Of a DNA stretch of 64,000 nt, positions 42,679 to 51,262 are shown piece after piece. The notes under the pieces are model-generated. The model was not told the origin of the DNA, searched no databases, and saw only the letters and a list, made by a program, of their open reading frames with translations. Where the stretch lies: positions 1 to 64,000 of the forward strand of contig UBJR01000012.1 of assembly GCA_900465675.1 (NCBI GenBank), written 5' to 3'. The DNA is from Hyphomicrobiales bacterium (lineage in GTDB: Bacteria > Pseudomonadota > Alphaproteobacteria > Rhizobiales > Rhizobiaceae). Every line of letters starts with the position of its first letter. Position 1 is the stretch's first letter. The position numbers and the translations under genes were made by a program.

Positions 42679-43541
42679 TGACTTCCTCCAGTCAGCGCCG
42701 CGCCCGCAAGCGCTTCCGCTCGCAATCGGCCTATCATGTCGCAGGCATCGCCATTTCGGTGTTCTTCCTGGCGCCCTTCGTCATCGCCCTGCTCTCGTCT
42801 TTCCGGCATGGCACGGAAGCCAGCCTACCGCCCTTGCCGCCATGGCCGACGACAGGCGTCAGCTTCGATGCGTATGCGCTGCTCGATACGTTCGGCGCCG
42901 GTATCTGGCAGCACATGATCAATTCGTTGTTCGTGTCGCTGGCAACGGTGGTGCTGACGGTCGCCGTCAGCCTGCTCGCCGGATATGGCTTCTCGCGCTA
43001 CCGCTTTCCCTTGAAGAACGCGCTCTTCGTGTTGATCATCGCCACGCTGATGATCCCGTTCCAGTCGATCCTGACGCCGCTCTTCATCATCCTCGCAAAG
43101 CTCGGCCTCAACAACTCGCTGCTCGGGCTGACGCTCGTCTATGTGACGCTGCAGCTGCCCTTCTCGGTCTTCATGATGCGCAATGCCTTCGACGCCGTGC
43201 CGAAGGAGATCGAGGAAGCGGCGCAGATCGATGGTGCGCGCGATATGAAGCTGCTGATCCGCGTGCTCCTGCCTCTCGTCCTGCCGGGCGTCGCGACTGT
43301 CGCGATCTTTGCCTTCCTGAACGCCTGGAACGAGTTCCTTGCCGCTCTCGTGCTGCTCTCCAGCAACGAGAAATACACGCTGCCCGTCCTGATGACGGCG
43401 GTGCGCGCCGGGCGCCTTGGCGCCATCAACTGGGGTGCGGTCCAGGCCGGTGTCGTCGTCATGACGATCCCCTGTCTGATCGTCTTCCTGCTTCTGCAAC
43501 GCTACTACATGCGCGGGCTGATGGCCGGCGCGGTGAAATGA
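42678..43541 (+). CDS. Sugar ABC transporter permease (MalG/UgpE-like)
   Basis: A 287-residue permease beginning at the ATG that shares a base with the previous stop codon. The N-terminus is basic (SSSQRRARKRFRSQ), six helices follow, and the EAA loop is IEEAAQIDGARDMKLLIRVL near residues 180-200. The C-terminus FLLLQRYYMRGLMAGAVK is the standard ending of the group. It completes the transmembrane part of the importer with the MalF-like protein. Confidence 0.92.
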   Translation: MTSSSQRRARKRFRSQSAYHVAGIAISVFFLAPFVIALLSSFRHGTEASLPPLPPWPTTGVSFDAYALLDTFGAGIWQHMINSLFVSLATVVLTVAVSLLAGYGFSRYRFPLKNALFVLIIATLMIPFQSILTPLFIILAKLGLNNSLLGLTLVYVTLQLPFSVFMMRNAFDAVPKEIEEAAQIDGARDMKLLIRVLLPLVLPGVATVAIFAFLNAWNEFLAALVLLSSNEKYTLPVLMTAVRAGRLGAINWGAVQAGVVVMTIPCLIVFLLLQRYYMRGLMAGAVK

Positions 43542-43556
43542 TGATCTTTCAACGAA

Positions 43557-45497
43557 ATGGATGAAGCCATGAACAAGCTGAAGAGAGACCGCCAGTTCCG
43601 TCCCCTGCCCGTGCCGAGCGTCGAGCTCGCCGGCCTGTTCGGCGACCGCCAGGATGCGATCTGCGATTCGACGGCCGAAACGCTGCTCGACCGCTGCGTC
43701 GAGGCGGGGCTGATCCAGGCGATTGACGTCAACCAGCCAAGCCCCGGCGTCGTCATCCCGATCGGCCCATGGGGCGGCTCGACGCAGATGTTCTGGGACA
43801 GCGATCTCGGCAAGTCGATCGAAACAGTGGCCTATTCGCTCTACCGCCGCACCAATCCGAAGCTTGAGGCCCGCGTCGACGAGATCATCGACATGTACGA
43901 GAAGCTGCAGGACAAGGACGGCTACCTGAACGCCTGGTTCCAGCGCGTGCAGCCCGGCCGCCGCTGGACGAACCTGCGCGACCATCACGAACTCTATTGC
44001 GCCGGGCACCTGATCGAGGGTGCCGTCGCCTACTACCAGGCAACAGGCAAGCGCAAGCTGCTCGACATCATGTGCCGCTATGCCGATTACCTGATCACTG
44101 TCTTCGGCCATGGCCCCGGCAAACTTCCCGGCTATTGCGGCCATGAGGAAGTGGAGCTTGCGCTGGTGAAGCTCGCCCGCGTGACCGGCGAGAAGAAATA
44201 TCTCGACCTCTCGAAGTTCTTCATCGACGAGCGCGGCACTGAACCGCATTTCTTCACCGAGGAAGCGACCCGCGATGGCCGCAGTGCTGCCGATTTCCAT
44301 CAGAAGACCTATGAATATGGCCAGGCACATCTGCCGGTGCGCGAGCAGAAGAAGGTCGTCGGCCATGCCGTACGCGCCATGTATCTCTATGCGGGCATGG
44401 CCGATATCGCCACCGAGTATAACGACGATACGCTGACCGCGGCGCTCGAGACGCTCTGGGACGACCTGACGACCAAGCAGATGTATGTCACCGGCGGTAT
44501 TGGCCCGGCGGCTTCCAACGAAGGCTTCACCGACTATTACGACCTGCCGAACGAGAGCGCCTATGCCGAGACCTGCGCCTCCGTCGGCCTCGTCTTCTGG
44601 GCCAACCGCATGCTCGGCCGCGGCCCCAACCGCCGCTATGCCGATATCATGGAGCAGGCGCTCTACAACGGCGCGATGGCGGGTCTGTCGCTCGACGGCA
44701 AGACCTTCTTCTACGAAAACCCGCTGGAAAGCTCCGGCAAGCATCATCGCTGGATCTGGCACCATTGCCCCTGCTGCCCGCCGAACATTGCCCGGCTTCT
44801 GGCATCCGTCGGCTCCTACATGTATGCGGTCGCCGAAGACGAGATTGCCGTCCATCTCTATGGGGAAAGCAAGGCTCGCTTCGAGGTCTCAGGTGCCAAG
44901 GTCGAGTTGGCGCAGACGACGCGTTACCCATGGGACGGCGCGATCCATTTCGACCTCGATCTCGACCGCCCTGCCCGCTTTGCCATCTCGTTGCGTATCC
45001 CGGAATGGGCTGATGGCTCGACGCTTTCCGTCAATGGAGAAAGCATCGCCCTCGAATCCGTCGTCGTGGACGGTTATGCTCGCATCGAGCGGGAATGGAA
45101 GAGCGGCGACAAGGTGGATCTCGTCATTCCGCTTGCAGCCCGAAAGCTCTTCGCCAATCCGCGCGTGCGCCAGGATGCCGGACGCACCGCGCTGATGCGT
45201 GGGCCGCTGGTCTATTGCGTCGAGGAGACGGATAACGGCGCAGGACTGAACGGCATTTCGCTTTCCGCCGATCCGTCGAAGGCGAAGGTCTCGGAAGTCG
45301 CCGGATTGCGCGGCGCCGTCGCGCTCGATCTGCCGGTGAGCCGCGACACGTCGGACTGGGGTGCAGATCTCTACCGGACATCACCGCCTTCAGCGAAGCC
45401 CGCAACGGCGCGCTTCGTTCCTTATCCTCTGTGGGATAACCGCGAACCGGGTGAGATGCTGGTCTGGGTTCGCGCTGGCGAGGCCCGTGGTGAATAA
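43557..45497 (+). CDS. GH127 beta-L-arabinofuranosidase
   Basis: A 646-residue glycoside hydrolase of family 127 that releases L-arabinose from beta-L-arabinofuranosides, as found on plant hydroxyproline-rich glycoproteins. The zinc-cysteine site is complete: E322 (acid/base, in SNEGF), E338 and C340 (in YAETCAS), and C406 and C407 in HHCPCCPPNIARL, with C406 as the expected nucleophile. These line up with the Bifidobacterium HypBA1 active site. There is no signal peptide, so it acts on imported disaccharide. M5 at 43569, with GGATGA before it, is an alternative start. No arabinose-catabolic genes are nearby. Confidence 0.93.
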   Translation: MDEAMNKLKRDRQFRPLPVPSVELAGLFGDRQDAICDSTAETLLDRCVEAGLIQAIDVNQPSPGVVIPIGPWGGSTQMFWDSDLGKSIETVAYSLYRRTNPKLEARVDEIIDMYEKLQDKDGYLNAWFQRVQPGRRWTNLRDHHELYCAGHLIEGAVAYYQATGKRKLLDIMCRYADYLITVFGHGPGKLPGYCGHEEVELALVKLARVTGEKKYLDLSKFFIDERGTEPHFFTEEATRDGRSAADFHQKTYEYGQAHLPVREQKKVVGHAVRAMYLYAGMADIATEYNDDTLTAALETLWDDLTTKQMYVTGGIGPAASNEGFTDYYDLPNESAYAETCASVGLVFWANRMLGRGPNRRYADIMEQALYNGAMAGLSLDGKTFFYENPLESSGKHHRWIWHHCPCCPPNIARLLASVGSYMYAVAEDEIAVHLYGESKARFEVSGAKVELAQTTRYPWDGAIHFDLDLDRPARFAISLRIPEWADGSTLSVNGESIALESVVVDGYARIEREWKSGDKVDLVIPLAARKLFANPRVRQDAGRTALMRGPLVYCVEETDNGAGLNGISLSADPSKAKVSEVAGLRGAVALDLPVSRDTSDWGADLYRTSPPSAKPATARFVPYPLWDNREPGEMLVWVRAGEARGE

Positions 45498-45498
45498 G

Positions 45499-46575
45499 AT
45501 GCCTGATACAGGAGTGGTGCTCTCAGGCATTCGCAAGAGCTTCGGCAGTCTCGACGTCATCCATGGCGTCGACCTGACGATCGCGGAGGGATCCTTCGTG
45601 GTCTTCGTCGGCCCGTCCGGCTGTGGCAAGTCCACGCTACTACGGATGATTGCCGGGTTGGAAGATGTCACCGATGGCGAGATCGAAATCAAGGGACGCA
45701 ATGTCACCGATCTCGATCCCTCCGACCGCGGCATCGCCATGGTCTTTCAGTCCTATGCGCTCTATCCGCATATGAGCGTGCGCGATAACCTCGCTTTCGG
45801 GCTGAAGATGGCGCGGACACAAACTCCGGAGATAGATGCCCGCGTCAAGGCGGCGTCGGCGATCCTGAAGATCGACCATCTTCTCGACCGCCGCCCCGGC
45901 CAGCTTTCCGGCGGCCAGCGGCAGCGCGTCGCGATCGGGCGGGCCATCGTCCGCAAGCCCGACGTCTTCCTGTTTGACGAGCCCTTGTCGAACCTGGATG
46001 CAGAGCTGCGTGTCTCCATGCGCATCGAGATCGCCAGGCTGCACCGCGAGCTCGGCAACACGATGATCTATGTGACGCATGATCAGACCGAGGCGATGAC
46101 GCTGGCCGACAAGATCGTCGTGCTGCGCGATGGCCGCGTCGAGCAGACCGGCACGCCGCGCGAAGTCTACGAAAGGCCGGCAAATGTCTTCGTCGCTGGT
46201 TTCATCGGCTCGCCGCGCATGAACCTGCTGAACGCCGAATGGCGCGGCGTTGGCCTTATCGCGGCCGGTGGACAGACGATACAGTCGCCGATCTCCGGCG
46301 ACGGTCTTTCGACAGGTACCAAGGTGACGCTCGGCATTCGCCCAGAGCATCTGACCCTTGCAACCGGCGAAACCGCGGGCACCTTGCGAGCCACCGTCGA
46401 TTTCTCCGAATATCTCGGCGGGACGCAATATCTCTACTGCCAGCTGCCGGATGGCCAGCCGCTGACGGTGGAATACCGTTCGGCCGTGCCGATCGACGTC
46501 GGCGCCGAGGTCGCCTTGCGGGCTTCGCCGGAGGATATCAGACTGTTCGATGATAAAGGATTGAGGCGGGACTAA
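45499..46575 (+). CDS. Sugar ABC transporter ATP-binding protein (UgpC/MsmK-like)
   Basis: A 358-residue ATPase. Walker A is GPSGCGKST, signature LSGGQRQRVAIGRAI, Walker B VFLFDEPLSNLD, and the C-terminal regulatory/TOBE region includes GFIGSPRMNLL and LGIRPEHLTL. The start ATG is one base after the GH127 stop. It ends the operon that begins with the LacI-type regulator. ATPases of this group often serve several sugar importers. The order regulator, binding protein, two permeases, hydrolase, ATPase suggests a single-substrate scavenging unit. Confidence 0.93.
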   Translation: MPDTGVVLSGIRKSFGSLDVIHGVDLTIAEGSFVVFVGPSGCGKSTLLRMIAGLEDVTDGEIEIKGRNVTDLDPSDRGIAMVFQSYALYPHMSVRDNLAFGLKMARTQTPEIDARVKAASAILKIDHLLDRRPGQLSGGQRQRVAIGRAIVRKPDVFLFDEPLSNLDAELRVSMRIEIARLHRELGNTMIYVTHDQTEAMTLADKIVVLRDGRVEQTGTPREVYERPANVFVAGFIGSPRMNLLNAEWRGVGLIAAGGQTIQSPISGDGLSTGTKVTLGIRPEHLTLATGETAGTLRATVDFSEYLGGTQYLYCQLPDGQPLTVEYRSAVPIDVGAEVALRASPEDIRLFDDKGLRRD

Positions 46576-46656
46576 CTCGACAGCGGTCGCCTATTTTTTA
46601 TCCACAGATTCGCTTTGCTCAAATTTATAGCCATTCTCTTGCGAGTCTTGCTGCAC

Positions 46657-46674
46657 TGCGTCATAACTGACGCA
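46657..46674 (+). promoter_or_regulatory. Inverted repeat overlapping the nasT start codon
   Basis: TGCGTCA and TGACGCA are perfect 7-bp arms around TAAC; the last base is the A of the nasT ATG. A protein bound here, or an RNA hairpin, would interfere with initiation, so it may mediate autoregulation. Confidence 0.4.
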
Positions 46675-47261
46675 TGAACCACCTCGACCTGACGATCCTT
46701 GTCATCGACGAAACCGCGATCCGTGCCTCGATCATCGAAGAGGGATTGCGCGAAGCCGGGCATCTGCGCGTCACCGTCATTCACGAGGTCCAGGGCGTGG
46801 CGCGCATTATCGAAACGCTAAAGCCTGATGTCATCATCATCGATATCGAAAATCCGAACCGCGACATGATGGAACATCTGTTTCAGCTGACGCGCTCGGT
46901 CAGCCGCCCGATCGCCATGTTCGTCGATCGCTCCGATAGCGCCTCGATCGAGGCTGCCGTCGATGCCGGCGTCTCGGCCTATGTGGTCGACGGACTGAAG
47001 AAGGAGCGCGTCAAGCCGATCCTCGATATGGCCGTCAGTCGCTTCAATGCCTTCAGCCGCTTGCAACGCGAGCTTGCCGATGCCAAATCAGCCCTTGAGG
47101 AGCGCAAGGTCGTCGAGCGGGCCAAGGGCATCATGATGCGGATGCGTGGCCTGTCGGAAGAGGAAGCCTTCGCGTTGCTGCGCCAAACGGCGATGAACGA
47201 AAAGAAGAAAATGTCTGAAATCGCGCAGAGCGTCGTGACTGCGGCCGGGCTTTTGATGTGA
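46674..47261 (+). CDS. nasT: ANTAR-domain nitrate response regulator NasT
   Basis: A 195-residue two-domain protein. Residues 1-125 form a receiver domain with the acidic site in PDVIIIDIENPNRD near residue 57, and residues 130-195 form the RNA-binding ANTAR helix bundle (KGIMMRMRGLSEEEAFALLR). NasT prevents termination in nitrate-operon leaders by binding paired hexaloop hairpins; without nitrate it is held by NasS. The nasS gene follows and a matching leader precedes nrtA, so the regulatory circuit is complete locally. Confidence 0.93.
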   Translation: MNHLDLTILVIDETAIRASIIEEGLREAGHLRVTVIHEVQGVARIIETLKPDVIIIDIENPNRDMMEHLFQLTRSVSRPIAMFVDRSDSASIEAAVDAGVSAYVVDGLKKERVKPILDMAVSRFNAFSRLQRELADAKSALEERKVVERAKGIMMRMRGLSEEEAFALLRQTAMNEKKKMSEIAQSVVTAAGLLM

Positions 47262-47301
47262 GCCCTCTCTTCGACGCGATGGGTGCCCGGAGGACGCTGG
47301 A

Positions 47302-48585
47302 GTGAATGTCTTGACCAAAATCAGCAGCGGCGATGGCCGCGCCGCATCTCCCGCACTCTTGACCGGTGAAGGACCAAAAGTCCTGCGCGCCGGATTCATT
47401 CCGTTGGTCGACGCTTCGGTCTTGATCGCTGCTGCGGAATTCGGCTTTGCCAAGAAGGAAGGGCTGACGCTCGACCTGGTCAAGGATGTCTCCTGGGCCA
47501 ATGTGCGCGACCGGCTAGCGTTCCGCCAATTCGACATCGCCCATATGCTGTCGCCGATGCCGGTCGCAGCCATGCTCGGCCTCGGCTCCAATCCGTCCCC
47601 CGCAATCACGCCCTTTTCGCTCGGCCGCGGCGGCAATGCGATCACACTCTCCACTCGCCTGTTCGAGCGCATGCAGCAGACGGCAGGCATTTCCGAGACC
47701 GCCGGCGCGCTCGACAATGCCAAGGCGCTTGCGGCCGTTCTCGCCGATATGCGCGCGCGCGGCGAAGCCATGCCGACTCTTGGGATGACCTATCCCTTCT
47801 CGTCGCACAATTACGAATTCCGCTACTGGCTCGCAGCTGGCGGCATCGATCCGGACAGGGACGTGAAGCTGGTAGTCGTTCCGCCGCCGCTGACCTCAGA
47901 CGCGCTGGCGGCCGGCGGCATCGACGGTTTCTGCGTTGGCGCACCGTGGAACATGGTGGCCTCCGAACGCGGCGTCGGCCGCATCGTCGCCGCCAAGCAG
48001 GATATCTGGCCTTCGGCGCCGGAAAAGGTGATCGGCATGCGGCCTGATTGGGCCGAGAGCCACCCGGAAACCGTGTCACGGCTGATCGTGGCGCTGGATG
48101 GCGCGGCCCGCTGGTGCGACGACCCCGCCAATCACGATGCGCTGGCGGAAGCGCTGGCCGACGCTCGCTATATCGCTGCCCCGGTCGAGATCATCCGTCA
48201 CGTTCTCGCCGGCGAATTCAGCCTCGACGCCAAGGGCAACCGCCGGGTCATCGAAAACTACTTCCAATTCCACGCCGGTCACGCCAATTATCCGCGGCCC
48301 AGCCAGGCGCTCTGGATCTATAGCCAGATGGTGCGCTGGGGCCAGGCGGAACCAAGCCTGACGCTGGCACGCGCCGCCGCTTCCGCCTACCGGCCCGACC
48401 TCTACCGTGCTGCACTCGGTGATGACTGCACACCTGAAGACGCCGATGTCCGAATCGAGGGTGAGCGCGATGGCGACCGCTTCATGGACGGCCGGATCTT
48501 CGATCCGGGCGACTTCGCGGGCTACATCAACGGCTTTCCGGTCAAGAGCGCATCCATCTTTATCCGCGAGCCCACAGAGGCGTAA
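47302..48585 (+). CDS. nasS: Nitrate sensor NasS
   Basis: A 427-residue protein of the NrtA/CmpA binding-protein fold, starting at a GTG with GGAGGACGCTGGA upstream. Fold features shared with NrtA include RYWLAAGGIDPDRDVKLVVV and VGAPWNMVASERGVGRIVA. It has no signal peptide, so it is cytoplasmic, which together with the adjacent nasT marks it as the sensor rather than a transporter component. Nitrate binding would release NasT. Confidence 0.92.
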   Translation: MNVLTKISSGDGRAASPALLTGEGPKVLRAGFIPLVDASVLIAAAEFGFAKKEGLTLDLVKDVSWANVRDRLAFRQFDIAHMLSPMPVAAMLGLGSNPSPAITPFSLGRGGNAITLSTRLFERMQQTAGISETAGALDNAKALAAVLADMRARGEAMPTLGMTYPFSSHNYEFRYWLAAGGIDPDRDVKLVVVPPPLTSDALAAGGIDGFCVGAPWNMVASERGVGRIVAAKQDIWPSAPEKVIGMRPDWAESHPETVSRLIVALDGAARWCDDPANHDALAEALADARYIAAPVEIIRHVLAGEFSLDAKGNRRVIENYFQFHAGHANYPRPSQALWIYSQMVRWGQAEPSLTLARAAASAYRPDLYRAALGDDCTPEDADVRIEGERDGDRFMDGRIFDPGDFAGYINGFPVKSASIFIREPTEA

Positions 48586-48595
48586 GCTCTACTGC

Positions 48596-48616
48596 GCTGC
48601 ACAAATCGATGGCAGC
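48596..48616. promoter_or_regulatory. Candidate NtrC-type upstream dyad
   Basis: GCTGC and GCAGC are 5-bp inverted arms around 11 bases, and the left side includes TGCAC as in NtrC half-sites. It lies about 130 bases upstream of the sigma-54 promoter of the nitrate operon. The right half matches the consensus poorly. Confidence 0.3.
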
Positions 48617-48746
48617 CGGGCGCGCCTTGTTGAGAGCATTCGCATAAAAGATACGCAGTTCTCAGCGCTGCTCTATTTGAGGCAGATCGCCCTTTTTGGC
48701 TAAAAGGCGCAACCTTTCCAGATGCTTGAATAGCCTCTTCTGAAAC

Positions 48747-48762
48747 TGGCACGCCCTTTGCA
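48747..48762 (+). promoter_or_regulatory. Sigma-54 (RpoN) promoter of the nitrate operon
   Basis: TGGCACGCCCTTTGCA matches the -24/-12 consensus, with GG (48748-48749) and GC (48760-48761) exactly ten bases apart. Transcription should start near 48773, giving a leader of about 173 bases before nrtA. This predicts NtrC-dependent expression under nitrogen limitation. Confidence 0.82.
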
Positions 48763-48772
48763 AGGCTAATAG

Positions 48773-48902
48773 CGCCCGGATCAACGGCGATCCAGGCAGA
48801 CGAGCGCGCGATAGGCGTTCGCAACAGACATCGACGTCGCAAGGTTTTTGCAGTCCGGGACCCTTCCTTCCCGCAGACGCAATCTCCGAGCGGCGTTTTT
48901 TT
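48773..48902 (+). promoter_or_regulatory. NasT-responsive antitermination leader upstream of nrtA
   Basis: The leader opens with hairpin P1: GGATC (48778-48782), hexaloop AACGGC with A1 and G4 as in ANTAR targets, then GATCC (48789-48793). A weaker P2 candidate has stem GAC/GTC around the hexaloop ATCGAC (48830-48835). The terminator can form between GACGTCGC (48833-48840) and GCGGCGTT (48890-48897), enclosing a second hairpin (48848-48882), and ends in seven T residues (48896-48902). Because P2 overlaps the 5' arm of the terminator, NasT binding could block termination. I paired these by eye, without a folding program. Confidence 0.7.
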
Positions 48903-48945
48903 ATGCCCAAAATCCGGCAACCACTCGACAGCAAGGGGACTGCGC

Positions 48946-50244
48946 ATGACCAAGATCTTCTCCGGCAGCATCGGCCGCCGCAACGTCCTGAAGATAACCG
49001 CCACCGCTGCCCTCATCGGCGCAGTCCGTTCCGCCTTCCCATCGGGCGCTTTCGCTGCATCGGCAGGACCGGAAGCATCCGGCGCTAAGCTCGGCTTCAT
49101 CGCGCTGACGGATGCAGCTCCCTTGATCGTGGCCAAGGAAAAGGGTCTCTTCGAAAAGCACGGAATGCCCGATGTTGATGTCGCCAAGCAGGCGTCATGG
49201 GGTGCCACGCGCGACAATCTCGTCCTTGGCGGTGCTGCGAACGGCATCGATGGCGCGCATATCCTCTCGCCGCTGCCTTATCTCATGCACACCGGCAAGG
49301 TGACCCAGAACAATCAGCCGGTGCGGATGGCTCTACTCGCGCGCCTCAACTACGACAGCCAGGGCATCTCCGTCGCCAAGGAATATGCCGGTACCGGCGT
49401 CGGGCTTGACGCCTCGAAGCTCAAGGCGGCCTTCGAGAAGAAGAAAGCCGGTGGCGGTGAGGTCAAGGTTGCGATGACCTTCCCGGGCGGCACGCATGAT
49501 CTCTGGGTCCGCTATTGGCTGGCCGCCGGCGGGATCGATCCCGACAAGGATGTCTCGACCATCGTCGTTCCGCCACCGCAGATGGTGGCCAACATGAAGG
49601 TCGGCAACATGGACGTCTTCTGTGTCGGCGAGCCCTGGAACGAGCAGCTCGTCAACCAGGGCATCGGCTTCACCGCGGCAACCACCGGCGAACTCTGGAA
49701 GCACCACCCTGAAAAGGCGCTCGGCATGCGCGCCGACTGGATCGAGAAAAACCCGAACGCCGCCAAGGCATTGCTGATGGCGGTGATGGAAGCCCAGCAA
49801 TGGTGCGACAGCATGGACAACAAGGAGGAGATGTCGGCGATCCTTGGAAAGCGGCAATGGTTCAACGTGCCGCCGAAGGATGTGCTCGGGCGCCTCAAGG
49901 GCGATATCAACTACGGCAATGGCCGCGTCGAGCATGGCACGGATCTCTATATGAAGTTCTGGGCCGGCGGCGTTTCCTACCCCTTCAAGAGCCATGACAG
50001 CTGGTTCATTTCCGAAAACATCCGCTGGGGTAAGTTCGCGCCGGATACGGATATCAAGACACTGGTCGATCAGGTGAACCGCGAGGACATCTGGCGTGAG
50101 GCTGCCAAGGATCTCGGCGTTGCCGCCGCGGATATTCCGGCCTCGGCATCGCGCGGCAAGGAGACCTTCTTCGACGGCAAGGTCTTCGATCCCGAAAACC
50201 CATCCGCCTACCTCGATAGCCTCGCCATCAAGGCCGCGTCCTAG
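48946..50244 (+). CDS. nrtA: Nitrate ABC transporter substrate-binding protein NrtA
   Basis: A 432-residue nitrate/nitrite-binding protein with a twin-arginine signal (GRRNVLKITATAALIGAVRS). The mature part carries the NrtA pattern: LGFIALTDAAPLIVAKEKGL, KQASWGATRDNLVLGG, RYWLAAGGIDPDKDVSTIVV and VGEPWNEQLVNQGIGF. Unlike NasS it is exported. It is the first gene after the regulated leader and is followed by the permease and ATPase genes. Confidence 0.94.
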   Translation: MTKIFSGSIGRRNVLKITATAALIGAVRSAFPSGAFAASAGPEASGAKLGFIALTDAAPLIVAKEKGLFEKHGMPDVDVAKQASWGATRDNLVLGGAANGIDGAHILSPLPYLMHTGKVTQNNQPVRMALLARLNYDSQGISVAKEYAGTGVGLDASKLKAAFEKKKAGGGEVKVAMTFPGGTHDLWVRYWLAAGGIDPDKDVSTIVVPPPQMVANMKVGNMDVFCVGEPWNEQLVNQGIGFTAATTGELWKHHPEKALGMRADWIEKNPNAAKALLMAVMEAQQWCDSMDNKEEMSAILGKRQWFNVPPKDVLGRLKGDINYGNGRVEHGTDLYMKFWAGGVSYPFKSHDSWFISENIRWGKFAPDTDIKTLVDQVNREDIWREAAKDLGVAAADIPASASRGKETFFDGKVFDPENPSAYLDSLAIKAAS

Positions 50245-50253
50245 TTCCCGCCT

Positions 50254-50276
50254 CCGGCGCGTGACGGGCGCGCCGG
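50254..50276 (+). other. Intercistronic stem-loop after nrtA
   Basis: CCGGCGCG and CGCGCCGG are perfect 8-bp arms around TGACGGG, nine bases after the stop codon and followed by CCTTTTC. It can act as a partial terminator or 3' protection for the nrtA message. Confidence 0.72.
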
Positions 50277-50302
50277 CCTTTTCATTCTCAAGGAGCGATC
50301 GC

Positions 50303-51190
50303 ATGTCAGCCCTCGCAAAGAACGAACCGCTCACGCCGGTCCCGGCCTCATCGAAAGCCGCGAAAGTGGTGCATCTGACCAAGCCGCCGGTGCGGCGTTT
50401 CAACCTCGGCAATCTCGGCGCGGCCATCGTACGCAATGTCGTCCCGCCGATGATCGTGCTCTTCATCATCCTCGGCGTCTGGCAGGTTCTCTGTTCGTCG
50501 CCGACCGCCTCGCTCCCCTCGCCGCATCAGGTCTGGCAGGAAAGCTATGATCTGATCGCCTATCCGTTCTTCAACTATGGTTCGCAGGATATCGGCCTCG
50601 GCTGGCGCGTGCTGATTTCGCTGCAACGCGTTGCCTATGGCTTCGGCCTGGCGGCCGTGGGCGGCATCGTCATCGGCGCCATCATCGGCCAGTCGGTCTG
50701 GGCGATGCGCGGGCTCGACCCGATCTTCCAAGTGCTGCGCACCGTTCCGCCACTCGCCTGGCTGCCGCTGTCGCTGGCTGCCTTCCAGGACAGCAATCCA
50801 TCGGCAATCTTCGTGATCTTCATCACCTCGGTCTGGCCCGTGATCATCAATACTGCCGTTGGCGTGCGCAACATTCCGCAGGACTACCGCAACGTTGCCG
50901 AGGTGCTGCGGCTCAACCAGGTCGAATTCTTCTTCAAGATCATGCTGCCATCTGCCGCCCCCTACATCTTCACCGGCCTTAGGATCGGCGTCGGCCTGTC
51001 CTGGCTCGCCATCGTCGCGGCCGAAATGCTGACTGGCGGCGTCGGCATCGGCTTCTTCATCTGGGATGCGTGGAACTCGTCGCGCCTGCCCGACATCATC
51101 GTCGCGCTCGCCTATATCGGCGTCGTCGGCTTCGCCCTCGACAAGCTCGTTGCGGCAGCCGGACGGCTGATTACCCGCGGCGCAAACTGA
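50303..51190 (+). CDS. nrtB: Nitrate ABC transporter permease NrtB
   Basis: A 295-residue inner-membrane permease, starting at an ATG with AAGGAG seven bases upstream. About six helices follow a polar N-terminus. Conserved elements of the taurine/nitrate/sulfonate group are VLRTVPPLAWLPLSLAAF, the EAA-type loop YRNVAEVLRLNQVEFFFKIM, and LSWLAIVAAEMLTGGVGIGF. It forms the channel for nitrate with NrtA and the following ATPase. Confidence 0.94.
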   Translation: MSALAKNEPLTPVPASSKAAKVVHLTKPPVRRFNLGNLGAAIVRNVVPPMIVLFIILGVWQVLCSSPTASLPSPHQVWQESYDLIAYPFFNYGSQDIGLGWRVLISLQRVAYGFGLAAVGGIVIGAIIGQSVWAMRGLDPIFQVLRTVPPLAWLPLSLAAFQDSNPSAIFVIFITSVWPVIINTAVGVRNIPQDYRNVAEVLRLNQVEFFFKIMLPSAAPYIFTGLRIGVGLSWLAIVAAEMLTGGVGIGFFIWDAWNSSRLPDIIVALAYIGVVGFALDKLVAAAGRLITRGAN

Positions 51191-51262
51191 GGAGCAGCAA
51201 TTCCAGGAAAAATGGGAACCGGTTTTCGGTCCGGAATTGCGTCCACAACAAGGGATACTCAG

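Larger units (their letters stand above)
48586..48945. other. Non-coding control region between nasS and nrtA
   Basis: These 360 bases contain no gene. They hold the candidate upstream dyad, the sigma-54 promoter and the antitermination leader described separately, then about 40 bases leading to the nrtA ribosome site (AAGGGGA). Confidence 0.7.

Noticed and set aside
42825..44855. A 676-codon open frame antisense to the permease and GH127 genes
   Set aside because: It is a high-GC antisense shadow without motifs; the plus-strand proteins have intact active sites.
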